Shown here: one piece after another, positions 1-8,317 of the stretch
Layout: each line of letters begins with the position of its first letter
Position numbering within the stretch: position 1 is the stretch's first letter
Assembly: GCA_031549325.1 (NCBI GenBank)
Contig: JAVBQA010000018.1
Coordinates: 1-64,000, forward strand
DNA length: 64,000 nucleotides
Origin: JAJDGF01 sp031549325
GTDB taxonomy: Bacteria > Bacillota > Clostridia > Christensenellales > Aristaeellaceae
Reading direction: 5' to 3'
Program-made: the position numbers and the translations under genes
The notes under the pieces: model-generated
Told to the model about the DNA's origin: nothing
Seen by the model: the letters and a program-made list of their open reading frames with translations, nothing else
Database searches by the model: none

Positions 1-342
1 GCCACTCGGAGCCAGCGGGCACATGGCAAACGCCCGCCGATCCATGCGCACGCCCAGCGAGCCATCCTTCCGCCTGCGCGGCGTCAGCGGGAAAATGCGG
101 CACCCGAGCGGCCGCTCTGCGCGCTCGCAGGTTCCTTCGCACACCAGCATCGGGCCGAACGCGTCCCGCCGGATCCGCGCCCAGGGCACGCCCTTCAGCA
201 GCGCCGCCTCGCCCGGGAACAGGTGCACGCCGCCCTGCCCGTCCTCGTCCGGCGCGCAGCAGGCGGCGACGCACAGCGCCCCGCAGTCCTGCCCGAGCGG
301 CGTCGCGTTCTCCAGGATTTTCCAAGCCTCCGTGATGCGCAT
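1..342 (-). CDS. Cysteine-cluster (YkgJ-like) protein, 3' part missing
   Basis: Partial gene: the start is present and the C-terminus runs off the left edge of the window. The ATG at 342 is preceded by an AGGAGA ribosome binding site. The N-terminus carries C20-x3-C24-x3-C28-C29, then HLFPGE and a second cysteine group (VCEGTC, LGCRIFPLTP). This layout resembles the putative zinc- or iron-chelating YkgJ-type proteins, which usually begin with such a cluster. No catalytic function can be assigned. It is divergent from the ferredoxin at 430, so an iron-sulfur or metal-related role is possible but inferred only from the cysteines and the neighbour. Confidence 0.7.
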   Translation of the reverse strand, partial: MRITEAWKILENATPLGQDCGALCVAACCAPDEDGQGGVHLFPGEAALLKGVPWARIRRDAFGPMLVCEGTCERAERPLGCRIFPLTPRRRKDGSLGVRMDRRAFAMCPLAPSG

Positions 343-369
343 GTCATTTTCTCCTGGTTCGAATTTCGG

Positions 370-398
370 TTGCAATTCCCCGCGGATGGTGGTATAAT
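370..398 (+). promoter_or_regulatory. Sigma-A promoter of the small ferredoxin gene
   Basis: TTGCAA (370-375), a 17-bp spacer and TATAAT (393-398), followed by an AGGAGGTG ribosome binding site at 415-422. Confidence 0.75.
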
Positions 399-429
399 AC
401 CTGCATAAATCATGTAGGAGGTGTTGTGT

Positions 430-600
430 ATGGCATATATAATTTCTGACGAATGCATCAGCTGCGGCGCGTGCCAACCGGAATGCCCGGTGGACGCGAT
501 TAGTGAGGGTGATGGCAAATACGTCATCGACGAGGCAACTTGTATCTCCTGTGGCGCTTGTGCCGGCGTTTGCCCGGTGAACGCCCCTGCTGAGGCATAA
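430..600 (+). CDS. Small 2[4Fe-4S] ferredoxin
   Basis: A 56-residue protein with two CxxCxxCxxxCP cluster motifs (CISCGACQPECP and CISCGACAGVCP), each binding one [4Fe-4S] cluster. This is the classic clostridial bacterial-type ferredoxin, a soluble low-potential electron carrier used with hydrogenases, pyruvate:ferredoxin oxidoreductase and similar enzymes. The length (about 55 residues) fits the family exactly. The ATG follows AGGAGGTG and a near-consensus promoter, and a strong hairpin terminator follows the stop, so it is a monocistronic and probably highly expressed gene. Confidence 0.95.
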   Translation: MAYIISDECISCGACQPECPVDAISEGDGKYVIDEATCISCGACAGVCPVNAPAEA

Positions 601-636
601 ACCAGCCAAGCCATGACTGGCTAAAGTCAGAAAAAC

Positions 637-662
637 GGCGCGTCCTTGCGGGCGCGCCTTTT
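637..662. terminator. Bidirectional intrinsic terminator
   Basis: A 9-bp stem (GGCGCGTCC/GGGCGCGCC, loop TTGC) followed by TTTT on the + strand and preceded by AAAAA. It lies between the convergent ferredoxin and ROK kinase genes and can serve both. Confidence 0.8.
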
Positions 663-672
663 CTGTGCGCGG

Positions 673-1554
673 TTATCGCTGGCTGGCCGCCTGAGCGGCC
701 AGCAGCAGCGCGCCCGTTACCCCGCTGTGGATGCCTAGGCCCGGCTCCACGATCACCTGGTCGATGTGGTTCAGGATGCGGTCGTGCGCCACGTAGCCGT
801 TCAGCAGCTGCAGCGTCTTTTCCCGGATCATGGGGAACAGGAACTTCTGCTGCATCACGCCGCCGCCCAGGATGATGCACTCGGTGCTGAGCGCCACGAT
901 GGCCATCTCGCACAGCTGCGCCAGGTAGTAGGCTTCGATCTCCCAGCCGATGTGGCCCTGCGGCAGATCCTTGCTGGACAGGCCCCAGCGCTTGTCGAAC
1001 GACGGGCCCATGGCCATGCCCTCCAGGCAGCCGTCGTGAAACGGGCAGAACCCGTGCGGCATGGGGTCTTTCTCGTGCGGGCGCAGCAGGATGTGGCCGA
1101 CCTCCGGGTGCACCAGACCGTGCACCAGCTGGCCGTTCGCGACGATGCCGCCGCCCACGCCCGTGCCGATCGTCATGTAGACGCAGTTCTTCAGGCCCTT
1201 GGCCGCGCCCAGCTGGAACTCGGCCAGCGCCGCCGCGCCCACGTCGGTGTCGATGGCGGCGGGCACGCCCAGCGCGTCCTGAAAGGCCTTCATGATGGGG
1301 TAATCCCGCCAGCCCCGCTTGGGCGTGGTGGTGATGTTGCCGTAGGTATCCGACGCGGGATCCAGATCCAGCGGGCCAAAACAGGCGATTCCCAGGCCCT
1401 CGATCTGGTGCCCCTTGAAGTAATCGATCATCCCCGGCATGGTTTCGGCTGGGAATAGCGTGGGGAAGCTGGCCCGGTCCAGCAGCTTGCCGTGTTCGTC
1501 GCCAATGCTGGCCACCATCTTGGTGCCGCCCGCCTCGAGTGCGCCCAGAATCAT
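673..1554 (-). CDS. ROK-family sugar kinase (probable fructokinase)
   Basis: ATP-dependent hexokinase of the ROK family, 293 residues. It starts with the phosphate-binding LEAGGTK motif and has GTGVGGGIV and a zinc site of the form H-x-C-P-F-H-x2-C-L-E-G (PHGFCPFHDGCLEG), as in fructokinase/mannokinase-type ROK proteins such as GmuE and ScrK. I chose the ATG at 1554 because it has AAGGTGA at the right spacing. An ATG at 1581 lies only about 8 nt after the predicted transcription start. It is divergent from a Gfo/Idh/MocA oxidoreductase, suggesting a shared sugar-utilisation role. The substrate is inferred from the family, not shown. Confidence 0.88.
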   Translation of the reverse strand: MILGALEAGGTKMVASIGDEHGKLLDRASFPTLFPAETMPGMIDYFKGHQIEGLGIACFGPLDLDPASDTYGNITTTPKRGWRDYPIMKAFQDALGVPAAIDTDVGAAALAEFQLGAAKGLKNCVYMTIGTGVGGGIVANGQLVHGLVHPEVGHILLRPHEKDPMPHGFCPFHDGCLEGMAMGPSFDKRWGLSSKDLPQGHIGWEIEAYYLAQLCEMAIVALSTECIILGGGVMQQKFLFPMIREKTLQLLNGYVAHDRILNHIDQVIVEPGLGIHSGVTGALLLAAQAASQR

Positions 1555-1595
1555 GCCCTGATCACCTTGCCCTTTTGTCATGATAACTACCTTTT

Positions 1596-1664
1596 ATCAT
1601 AACACATTTGGGCCTGTTCTGGCAAGGATGGAGATTGACAAACGCCGCGCGCGCGCATTAGAAT
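1596..1664. promoter_or_regulatory. Divergent sigma-A promoters of ROK kinase and oxidoreductase
   Basis: Minus strand: TTGCCA (1620-1625), 18-bp spacer, TATGAT (1596-1601). Plus strand: TTGACA (1635-1640), 18-bp spacer of alternating CG, TAGAAT (1659-1664). The two -35 boxes are only 9 bp apart, so the genes are probably regulated together. Confidence 0.65.
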
Positions 1665-1698
1665 AGGAACGGATTTTTACGATAAAAGGGTGAATGCG

Positions 1699-2925
1699 AT
1701 GAAACAGATCACGGTTGCGCTGTGCGGCGCGGGGCTGAGGGGACAGTTTGCGTATGCGCCTTACGCGCTGAAGCACCCCCAGGAGATGCGGTTTGTGGCG
1801 GTGGCCGAGCCGGACGCAAGCCGGCGAGAGCGCTTTGCGCGCGAGTACTCGGTGCCGGAGGATGGCGTGTTCACCGACTGGCGGCAGCTGCTGGATCGGC
1901 CCGCGCTGGCCGACGCGCTGCTGATCTGCACCATGGACAACGACCATGTGGAACCCGCGCTGAAGGCGCTTCAGATGGGCTACAAGCACATCCTGCTCGA
2001 GAAACCCATCGACCGGGACATCGCGCTGTGCGAGCGGCTGGTGGCGGCCGCGGAGGCGGCGCGCGCCAACGTGCAGGTGTGCCATAGCCTGCGCTACACG
2101 AGGTTCTACCGCAAGCTCAAGCAGGTGCTCCTGAGCGGGCGTGTGGGGCGGATCATCAACATCGCGCATGTGGAGGGGGTGGGGTATTACCACCAGTCCC
2201 ACAGCTTCGTGCGCGGCAACTGGGGCATTGCCGGGGACACCAGCCCCATGATCTTGCAGAAGTGCTGCCACGACATGGATTTGTTCCTGTACCTGACGGG
2301 CGCGGATTGCGTGGCGCTCAGTTCGTTCGGCTCACTCAGCTACTTTACGCCGAAGAACGCCCCTGAGGGCAGCGCCGAGCGGTGCATCGACTGCGCGGTG
2401 CGGGAGGACTGCCCCTACAGCGCGCTTCGGCATTACGGCCCGGGCGGCCCCTGGTGTTCCGCGGCGCAGCTGGCGCGCGAAGGCTTCGCGGATCTGAACG
2501 AGATGCTTGAAAACGGCCGCCTGGGGCGGTGCGCGTTCCGCTGCGGCAACGACGTGGTGGATCACCAGGTGGTGAACCTGCTGATGGATGGGGATATCAA
2601 CATCTCCATGACCATGTCGGCGTTCTCGCACCGCATCGGGCGGGAGACGCGCATCATGTGCACGCTGGGCGAGGTGTACGCCAACCTTGAGGATTCGGTG
2701 ATCGAGATCCACGATTTCGCGAGCGGCGACGTGGAGCGCATCCAGGTGCAGTTCGGCGAATCGGGCCACCTGGGCGCGGACGAGCTGATGATCCATGATT
2801 TCCGGCGCAGCGTGCTGGGCGAGACGCCTCCGGTCACCGACATCCGCACCTCGGTGCAGAGCCACAAGATGGCCATGCTGGCCGAACAGGCGCGGCTCTG
2901 CGGGGAAGTGCTGAAGCTGGGCTGA
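1699..2925 (+). CDS. Gfo/Idh/MocA-family oxidoreductase
   Basis: NAD(P)-dependent sugar or inositol oxidoreductase, 408 residues. The N-terminal Rossmann fold starts at VALCGAGLRG and contains the family EKPI motif near residue 104. The C-terminal half is the alpha/beta substrate domain. An insertion around residues 230-245 carries CIDCAVREDCPYSA, a cysteine group seen in one subgroup of the family. The start at 1699 has AAAGGG 8 nt upstream; the in-frame GTG at 1690 lies inside that site. The substrate is unknown. The divergent sugar kinase suggests carbohydrate metabolism. Confidence 0.88.
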   Translation: MKQITVALCGAGLRGQFAYAPYALKHPQEMRFVAVAEPDASRRERFAREYSVPEDGVFTDWRQLLDRPALADALLICTMDNDHVEPALKALQMGYKHILLEKPIDRDIALCERLVAAAEAARANVQVCHSLRYTRFYRKLKQVLLSGRVGRIINIAHVEGVGYYHQSHSFVRGNWGIAGDTSPMILQKCCHDMDLFLYLTGADCVALSSFGSLSYFTPKNAPEGSAERCIDCAVREDCPYSALRHYGPGGPWCSAAQLAREGFADLNEMLENGRLGRCAFRCGNDVVDHQVVNLLMDGDINISMTMSAFSHRIGRETRIMCTLGEVYANLEDSVIEIHDFASGDVERIQVQFGESGHLGADELMIHDFRRSVLGETPPVTDIRTSVQSHKMAMLAEQARLCGEVLKLG

Positions 2926-3014
2926 TGGGGTTCTTGCCGCTTTGGAGGCGTTACGATTTTTCGTTGGTATGAAGCGGCCGCCGGCCTGCCCCCGGGCGGG
3001 CGGCCCGGAAACGG

Positions 3015-3042
3015 AAAAATCCCCCTGCGAAGGGGGATTTTT
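3015..3042. terminator. Bidirectional intrinsic terminator
   Basis: Perfect AAAAATCCCCCT/AGGGGGATTTTT hairpin with loop GCGA, between the convergent oxidoreductase and transporter genes. Confidence 0.85.
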
Positions 3043-3059
3043 GTTGATTGATGGAAGGG

Positions 3060-3623
3060 TTACAGCGGCAGCACCTTTTTGCCGTACTCGCTGTTGAGGA
3101 TCTGCGCCATGCTGTTGTAGATGGCGGACAGCCCGCACCCGATGCCCACCCAGCCGGCGGTGAGCTTGATGGCCGCCGAACCCGTGAAGTCGCCCAGCGC
3201 CAGCAGCAGGAACAGCAGCGTCAGCGAGCCGAACACCACCTGGGTGGCGCGGTTGTGCTTGAGGGTGCCGATGAACATGAACAGCGTGAACACGCCCCAC
3301 AGCAGCAGATAAAAGCCCATGGACTTTTCGTCGGCGCCGTTCATGCCCGCGACCGGGTTGCCCCAGATCACGATCAGCGACCACCAGAAGAAGCCGTAGG
3401 CGGTGAACGCCGTGGCGCCGAAGGTGTTGCCGCTCTTGAATTCCATGACGCCCGCCACGATCTGCGCGGCGCCGCCCAGCGCGAAGCCCATGGCGACGAT
3501 GACGATGGACAGCGGCAGCAGGCCCGCGTTGTGCAGGTTCAGCAGCACGGTGGTCATGCCAAAGCCCAGCAGCCCCAGCGGCGCAGGGTTTGCGATGGGG
3601 GATTTCTGTTCGAGATTGCTCAA
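3060..3623 (-). CDS. Acetate/succinate transporter, GPR1/FUN34/YaaH (SatP) family
   Basis: A 187-residue protein with six predicted hydrophobic segments. The family signature NPAPLGLLGFGMTT is at residues 12-25, followed by the usual LHNAGL in the first helix. Characterised members (SatP/YaaH) carry acetate and succinate across the cytoplasmic membrane. The start codon is TTG, supported by GGAGGG 7 nt upstream. A likely promoter (TGGAAA-17-TATAAT) is at 3680-3708. Nothing nearby fixes the substrate. Confidence 0.92.
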   Translation of the reverse strand: MSNLEQKSPIANPAPLGLLGFGMTTVLLNLHNAGLLPLSIVIVAMGFALGGAAQIVAGVMEFKSGNTFGATAFTAYGFFWWSLIVIWGNPVAGMNGADEKSMGFYLLLWGVFTLFMFIGTLKHNRATQVVFGSLTLLFLLLALGDFTGSAAIKLTAGWVGIGCGLSAIYNSMAQILNSEYGKKVLPL

Positions 3624-3679
3624 GTGTCAGCCCTCCAGTTTGTGTTGTTTGGCGGCGCGGTGGCGCCACACAATTCGGC

Positions 3680-3708
3680 ATTATACCACACGGCACTCCC
3701 GGTTTCCA
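3680..3708 (-). promoter_or_regulatory. Promoter of the acetate transporter gene
   Basis: A perfect TATAAT -10 (3680-3685 on the minus strand) with a weak -35 TGGAAA (3703-3708), 17 bp apart. Confidence 0.5.
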
Positions 3709-3759
3709 GATCTTTCGGGCCTGAAGCCATGTTATTTCTGCGCACGGCGCGCGAGCGGT

Positions 3760-4545
3760 TCACAATTTCAGCCAGTACGCGCTGCCGTCTGGCTTGCGGT
3801 CCAGAAATCCGTATTGAATCAGATACCGGCGCACGGTGGCGATGTCCTCGTAGTAACGCCCCGCCAACTGGTTAACCTCCGTCTCTGTGTACTGACGGTT
3901 CGGCGCGAACTGGGCCGCGATGTGCTGCAGAATGATGATCTTGCGCTTCTCGCGCGCGGGGAATGCCTTCACCCGGAGGTTGCCATCGGCGTCGAAATAG
4001 CGCGCCAGAACGTCCGCCTTTTCCGCCTCGGTGATGGCGTAGCGCTCGTCGATCATGGAAGCGGTCTTGTGAATCTGGGCCAGCGCCTCGCGCTCATCCT
4101 CCGCGCCCTTTTGCTGCCGCTCCGATTGCTGCTCCAGCAGATCCATCAGGGCGACCATCACTTTGGCCTGTTTGTGCTTTTCACGCAGTGCGAACCGCTG
4201 GTTGCGGATGGTGGACGTGCTGCCCGCGCTGGTGCGCGCCACGATCTCGCGGTCGCTCAGTCCCTGGCTCAGCAGTTCGATCAGCTGCGCCTGGTGGGGT
4301 GTCAGGCCCGTGTACGCCCTGTTCATGTGCAGAAGGTAGTCGAACATGCCGCCATGGGCGTCCTGCACGTGCAGCACCACCGCTCTCGCCGCGGTGTGCA
4401 GCGCGCCGGCCCGCGGGTAGATCGTGCCCTCATCGAAAGACTCGCCGCACAGCAAGCAGATGTTTTTGCCCGTGGCGGGGTCGTACAGGTGGCCGGTTTT
4501 CAGCGCGTCCACCGGCGCGGACCAGAACAGCTCGTCATGCTTCAA
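3760..4545 (-). CDS. LuxR-type HTH regulator with C-terminal DUF2087 domain
   Basis: A 261-residue transcription regulator. The N-terminal third has a CLLCGESF Cys pair and a phenylalanine/histidine-rich segment. The middle (GLTPHQAQLIELLSQGLSDREIVART) is a LuxR-like helix-turn-helix. The C-terminus (KRKIIILQHIAAQF to YGFLDRKPDGSAYW) is a DUF2087 domain. The start is taken as TTG at 4545 because GGAGGTGATC lies exactly 4 nt before it and overlaps the codons that upstream ATGs would need. It is preceded by a consensus promoter with a dyad over the -10. The ligand and targets are unknown. Confidence 0.82.
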   Translation of the reverse strand: MKHDELFWSAPVDALKTGHLYDPATGKNICLLCGESFDEGTIYPRAGALHTAARAVVLHVQDAHGGMFDYLLHMNRAYTGLTPHQAQLIELLSQGLSDREIVARTSAGSTSTIRNQRFALREKHKQAKVMVALMDLLEQQSERQQKGAEDEREALAQIHKTASMIDERYAITEAEKADVLARYFDADGNLRVKAFPAREKRKIIILQHIAAQFAPNRQYTETEVNQLAGRYYEDIATVRRYLIQYGFLDRKPDGSAYWLKL

Positions 4546-4569
4546 GTGGATCACCTCCATCATAGATAG

Positions 4570-4611
4570 ATAGACAATAATGATTATAGTCTATGAAATT
4601 GAACTTGTCAA
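4570..4611 (-). promoter_or_regulatory. Consensus promoter with inverted repeat over the -10
   Basis: TTGACA (4606-4611), 17-bp spacer, TATAAT (4583-4588). The -10 is flanked by an inverted repeat ATAGAC-N13-GTCTAT (4570-4594), and another GTCTAT lies at 4621. This is a candidate operator for autoregulation of the DUF2087 regulator. Confidence 0.7.
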
Positions 4612-4767
4612 TGGCGATGTGTCTATAGAAAATCCCAAGCACGCCGCGAGGGGCGAGCTTGGGAGGGCGAACTCTTCTGATGCATCAGGGTCGAGGCGGC
4701 TGCTGATTCCGTCGCGCCCGATGGCGGTGGAGTGGATCAGCGGTTGCCCGAGGCCGCGGGCGGGCCG

Positions 4768-5640
4768 TCACAGGAATTCCGCGCGGTTGCGGCCATTGTT
4801 CTTGGCCAGATAGAGCGCGTTGTCGCTGCGCTTGATCACCTGGGTGGGTTCGGATTCGCCGGGCAGCAGCTGGCTGACGCCGATGCTGACCGTGATGGGG
4901 ATGACCAGCTGCTCATTGACTTGAATCGGGTTTTCGTTGAAGCGCTTGAGCACGCGCGCGGCGCTCTGCTGCGCCTGCTCCTGCGTGATTTTGGGCAGCA
5001 CGGCGATGAACTCCTCGCCGCCATAGCGCCCCACAAAGTCGCTGTCGCGGAACAGCCCCTTCAGGTAGGCGGCCACGTGCGTCAGCACCACGTCGCCCAC
5101 GTCGTGGCCGTAGGTGTCATTGACCCGCTTGAAGAAGTCGATGTCGATCATCATCACGGAGAACGAGCTACCGGTCTTTTGGGCGTCCTCGAACAGCGCG
5201 TCCAGGTACTGGTCGATGTGGGTGCGGTTGGCCAGCCGGGTCAGCGCGTCCACCCTCGCCTGCTCGCTGAGCAGCTCGCTGTACTGCTGCAATCTCTCGC
5301 ACATCGAGTTGAATGAGCTCGAAAAGTCGCCCAGGAAATCCACGCGCTGCGCGAAGTCCCCCTGGGAGACGTGCGCCATCTGCCAAACCAGGTGCTGCAG
5401 GTTGGCCTGCAGCGCTTTCAGGTTGCCCATCACGTAGCCCGTGCCGCGCCCGACGACGTCCAGGTTGCCCTGGCTTAGCGCGGAAGTGAAAATGCGCAAT
5501 CCAAAAAGCAGCTGCACGAGGCTGCCCAGCTCGGAGGATTCGTTACAGGCGGCATCCAGGGCCTCGGAAGGCTGCAGCTTCATGTCGCACAGCAGGCCCT
5601 TCAGCATCCGCGCGATTTCATCTGTCGTAAATTGATTCAC
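4768..5640 (-). CDS. Diguanylate cyclase (GGDEF)
   Basis: A 290-residue soluble protein that should make cyclic di-GMP from two GTP. The last ~165 residues are a complete GGDEF domain with the active site RYGGEEF. The inhibitory I-site RDSD (RxxD) lies five residues upstream of it, so product inhibition is probably intact. Residues 60-120 form a helical linker resembling a HAMP or signalling helix. The start is GTG at 5640 with GGAG 6 nt upstream, 14 nt after the stop of the V4R gene. The two genes form an operon, and the V4R protein is the obvious candidate input sensor. Confidence 0.9.
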   Translation of the reverse strand: MNQFTTDEIARMLKGLLCDMKLQPSEALDAACNESSELGSLVQLLFGLRIFTSALSQGNLDVVGRGTGYVMGNLKALQANLQHLVWQMAHVSQGDFAQRVDFLGDFSSSFNSMCERLQQYSELLSEQARVDALTRLANRTHIDQYLDALFEDAQKTGSSFSVMMIDIDFFKRVNDTYGHDVGDVVLTHVAAYLKGLFRDSDFVGRYGGEEFIAVLPKITQEQAQQSAARVLKRFNENPIQVNEQLVIPITVSIGVSQLLPGESEPTQVIKRSDNALYLAKNNGRNRAEFL

Positions 5641-5654
5641 CGGCTGCTCCAATC

Positions 5655-6176
5655 TTATGGCGTGGTGTGCTGGCGCGTCACTTCGAACCGGCAAGTGCGC
5701 GCGCCGGTGCACCAGCAGTCGATCTCCTTGGCGTTCCATTGCTGATTTGTGAAGCATTCGAAGAGCGCGCTGATGAAGCCTTCGTCATACACGCAGGTCT
5801 CGTAGTCCAGCATGGGCAGGCCCGAGCAGTCCATGTCCTCGTCCACCGTCAGCACCACGCTGCCGCCCGCGGCGTCTTCTTTTTCCATGCGCAAAATGCC
5901 GATTTTTTTGTCCCTCAGCACTTGTTGCACCTTGGCGACGAACTCGCTCAGCGTCTCCACCGGGGCGATGAAGCGCTCGAAAAACGCCCGGCCCGCGAGC
6001 TTGCCCGCCTCGACAAACAGCCGCTCCGCCACCTCCGCGCCATATTGCTGTTCCAGTACGTCGCGCAGGGTGAACTGCATCAGCCTGTACATGTCCAGGT
6101 CGATCTGCGCGCCCAGATGGGCCCGGCCCTCTTCAATGTCCCCGATCAGATCCCAGTTGAATGCGAACTTTCTCAT
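5655..6176 (-). CDS. V4R-domain small-molecule sensor protein
   Basis: A 173-residue protein whose C-terminal half matches the V4R (4-vinyl reductase) domain: DCSGLPMLDYETCVYDEGFISALFE and the closing EIDCWCTGARTCRFEV, rich in conserved Cys and Gly. V4R domains bind small hydrophobic ligands or metals and often feed signalling proteins. The start at 6176 is chosen because AGGAG lies 6 nt upstream; the ATG two codons earlier overlaps that site. It is first in an operon with the diguanylate cyclase. The ligand is unknown. Confidence 0.82.
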   Translation of the reverse strand: MRKFAFNWDLIGDIEEGRAHLGAQIDLDMYRLMQFTLRDVLEQQYGAEVAERLFVEAGKLAGRAFFERFIAPVETLSEFVAKVQQVLRDKKIGILRMEKEDAAGGSVVLTVDEDMDCSGLPMLDYETCVYDEGFISALFECFTNQQWNAKEIDCWCTGARTCRFEVTRQHTTP

Positions 6177-6370
6177 AAGCATCTCCTGTTACGCCATGTT
6201 CTACCACAAATCATACCGCAACTCGCGAAAAAAATCAAACCGATTTTTGCCATGGCGTCCAAAACGCCCAAATCGCGCGGCGCGCGTGCCATTTTCTTGG
6301 TTTCTGCGCCGCTTTGTGCACGGCGCGGGTCCTGGTTTTTCGGATCTGGGCGGCTCGGCAAAAACGGGCT

Positions 6371-6399
6371 TGTATTGTTGCGCATAAAAGTGTAAAATA
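6371..6399 (+). promoter_or_regulatory. Promoter of the receiver/GHKL kinase pair
   Basis: TTGTAT (6371-6376), 17-bp spacer, TAAAAT (6394-6399). The stretch is more AT-rich than its surroundings. Confidence 0.5.
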
Positions 6400-6454
6400 G
6401 GTTAGTGATTGGTAAATATTTGTGAACGAAAAAAATTTGAGCGAGGTCGAAGAA

Positions 6455-6889
6455 ATGTTGAATCTGAAATGGGGAACAAACCAGCCCGCAGCGGGCGGCC
6501 AACTGAATGTGTTGATCGTTGATGACAACCTGGGATTCATGCGCATGGTTGAGCGGTATCTTGTGATGAAGGGCGCGCAAGTGACGACGGCCGGCGATGG
6601 ACGGCAGGGATGGGAGATATTTCTCGAAAACCCAAACGCCTTTGACGTGGCGCTGGTGGACATTCAGATGCCAGTCATGAGCGGAGTCGAGCTGCTCACG
6701 CGTATCCGTGAGTGCTCTCGCGAGGCGGGGCGGCTGCCCGTGATCGCCATGTCGGGCGCTTGCATTTGCGATGATCACGATTTTGACAGTGTTTTGCGAA
6801 AGCCGTTCGATTTTGAGCGCCTGCTGTCCGCGATCAAGGGCGTGTTGAGTGGGGAGGACCGTCACGATCTGATGATCATGGGAGAATAG
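6455..6889 (+). CDS. Stand-alone response regulator receiver (CheY-like)
   Basis: A 144-residue protein that is essentially a single REC domain: VLIVDDN with the acidic pair, phosphoacceptor Asp in VALVDIQMPVMSG, and the conserved Lys in LRKPFD. There is no DNA-binding or enzymatic output domain, so it probably acts by protein contact. The ATG at 6455 has GAGG 8 nt upstream; a GTG at 6422 is possible but poorly supported. It lies 2 nt before a GHKL kinase gene, so the two are probably co-translated partners. Confidence 0.85.
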   Translation: MLNLKWGTNQPAAGGQLNVLIVDDNLGFMRMVERYLVMKGAQVTTAGDGRQGWEIFLENPNAFDVALVDIQMPVMSGVELLTRIRECSREAGRLPVIAMSGACICDDHDFDSVLRKPFDFERLLSAIKGVLSGEDRHDLMIMGE

Positions 6890-6891
6890 TG

Positions 6892-8274
6892 ATGATTACA
6901 GCGGCGTTTGCTTACTCTACGGCGATGCAAATCATTCTGTTTTTTGTGTCCTGTTTCACGACCTTTCTGTTTTATTACCTCGTGACGAACATCATTCTGA
7001 AGATCTACGCGGCGCCATCGTCCATTCGGCGCAAGCTGCTGTTTGTGAGTGTGTCCGGCCTGCTGCTGAACAACATCTGGACATACAGCATCTACATGAT
7101 CGGAGGGCGGGCGTCCTTTCCCTCGATTGTGTACTCGCTGGTGACCGTGCCCAACCCGCTGTTTGCCCTGCTGATCTACTACAGCGGCGTCAGGATCCTG
7201 GGGCTGTCGCCGTTCCGGTCCCTGCACATCATCGACAGCGCATACATCTATTTCATCGCGGTCAAGCTGTTCAACCGGTTCATCGGCTTCACGTTCTTTC
7301 AGCAGAGCACGCCCGAGTACAACTATCTGCTGGACGCGCTGTCCCTGGTGTTCTGCACGATTCTCAATGTGATCATTTATTACCTCACCATGCTGCTCAT
7401 CGACCGGCACCGCTTTGTGATTCAGCAGACGGATCAGCTGTACACGCCTTCGCTGGCGCGTGAGATTGCGCGCAGCTTCCTCAAGGCGTGCGCGGTGTAT
7501 TCGCTGGTGATCATCCTGCCCATCCTGATCAAGGATCAGCGCATCTACCTGGTGATCACCGCCATACTGGCCATGTGGATCGTGGTCGGTTTTCTGCTGG
7601 ACAGCCGCAAGGCGCTGCTGGCCGATCTGAGCAACAAGGAGACGTACATCAGCAATCTGGTGGAAACCATCGACCGGTTTCGCGGACTGAAGCACGACAT
7701 CAACAACATGCTCAGCACCTACGAAGGATATATCATGATGGGCGATCTGGACGAGCTGAAAAAGCACCACCGCTCGCTGGTGAAGATCACCGGCCAGGCG
7801 AATTACCGCATGGATCTGGCGAATCGGATGCAGGAAAACCCGGCGCTGGTGGCGCTGATCAACCGGAAGCTGGAGTATGCCGAGAGCCTGCTCGTGAACA
7901 TGGAGGTCTCGCTCTCCTGCGATCTTGGCATGGACATCGACAACATGGACATCTGCCGCGCGGCGGCGTGCCTGCTGGACAACGCCATTGAGGCCGCCGC
8001 CGAGTCCGCCCAGCGCAGCGTGCTGCTCTCCATCGAGAAGAAGCCGGATCAGACCAAGCTCATCATCGTCAAGAACAGCACCTTGGGCGAAGTGGACGTC
8101 AGCGCCATCACCCAGGGCGCGACCACCAAGGCGGGGCACGCCGGCATGGGACTCGCCCAGATGCGCAGAACCCTAGGCAAATACGGGAACTGCTCATTCC
8201 ACATTTCCTACTATCAGCACAGCTTCACCGCCTATGTGGCGATCCGAAAAAGCGCAAAAACGCCCCCGCAATAA
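6892..8274 (+). CDS. Membrane sensor histidine kinase, GHKL/AgrC-like
   Basis: A 460-residue kinase. Residues 1-240 hold six or so hydrophobic segments, as in AgrC and other peptide-sensing kinases. The cytoplasmic part has the phosphoacceptor H-box FRGLKHDINN, the N-box LLDNAIEAA and the G-box GMGLAQMRR. It ends with the FTAYVAI strand usual in the GHKL ATPase. The start is the ATG at 6892 with GGGAGA upstream; the in-frame GTG at 6889 overlaps the stop of the receiver gene. It probably phosphorylates that receiver. The stimulus cannot be read from the sequence, and no AgrD-like peptide gene is adjacent. Confidence 0.88.
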   Translation: MITAAFAYSTAMQIILFFVSCFTTFLFYYLVTNIILKIYAAPSSIRRKLLFVSVSGLLLNNIWTYSIYMIGGRASFPSIVYSLVTVPNPLFALLIYYSGVRILGLSPFRSLHIIDSAYIYFIAVKLFNRFIGFTFFQQSTPEYNYLLDALSLVFCTILNVIIYYLTMLLIDRHRFVIQQTDQLYTPSLAREIARSFLKACAVYSLVIILPILIKDQRIYLVITAILAMWIVVGFLLDSRKALLADLSNKETYISNLVETIDRFRGLKHDINNMLSTYEGYIMMGDLDELKKHHRSLVKITGQANYRMDLANRMQENPALVALINRKLEYAESLLVNMEVSLSCDLGMDIDNMDICRAAACLLDNAIEAAAESAQRSVLLSIEKKPDQTKLIIVKNSTLGEVDVSAITQGATTKAGHAGMGLAQMRRTLGKYGNCSFHISYYQHSFTAYVAIRKSAKTPPQ

Positions 8275-8279
8275 AGAAG

Positions 8280-8317
8280 AGCGGTTCCTTCGTGTCGTGA
8301 AACACTGAGGAACCGTT
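8280..8317. terminator. Hairpin between convergent GHKL kinase and spo0A genes
   Basis: Stem CGGTTCCT/AGGAACCG (8282-8289/8308-8315) with inner GTGT/ACAC pairing, followed by a weak pyrimidine tract. It is the likely terminator for the kinase gene. The remaining ~145 nt to spo0A holds no convincing gene. Confidence 0.5.

Noticed and set aside
1690..2271. Long antisense and alternate-frame ORFs over the oxidoreductase, and similar long ORFs opposite lacZ, clpB, the hybrid kinases and hcp
   Set aside because: They are shadows produced by high-GC codon use: no ribosome binding sites, Arg/Ala/His/Gly-rich composition and no recognisable domains.
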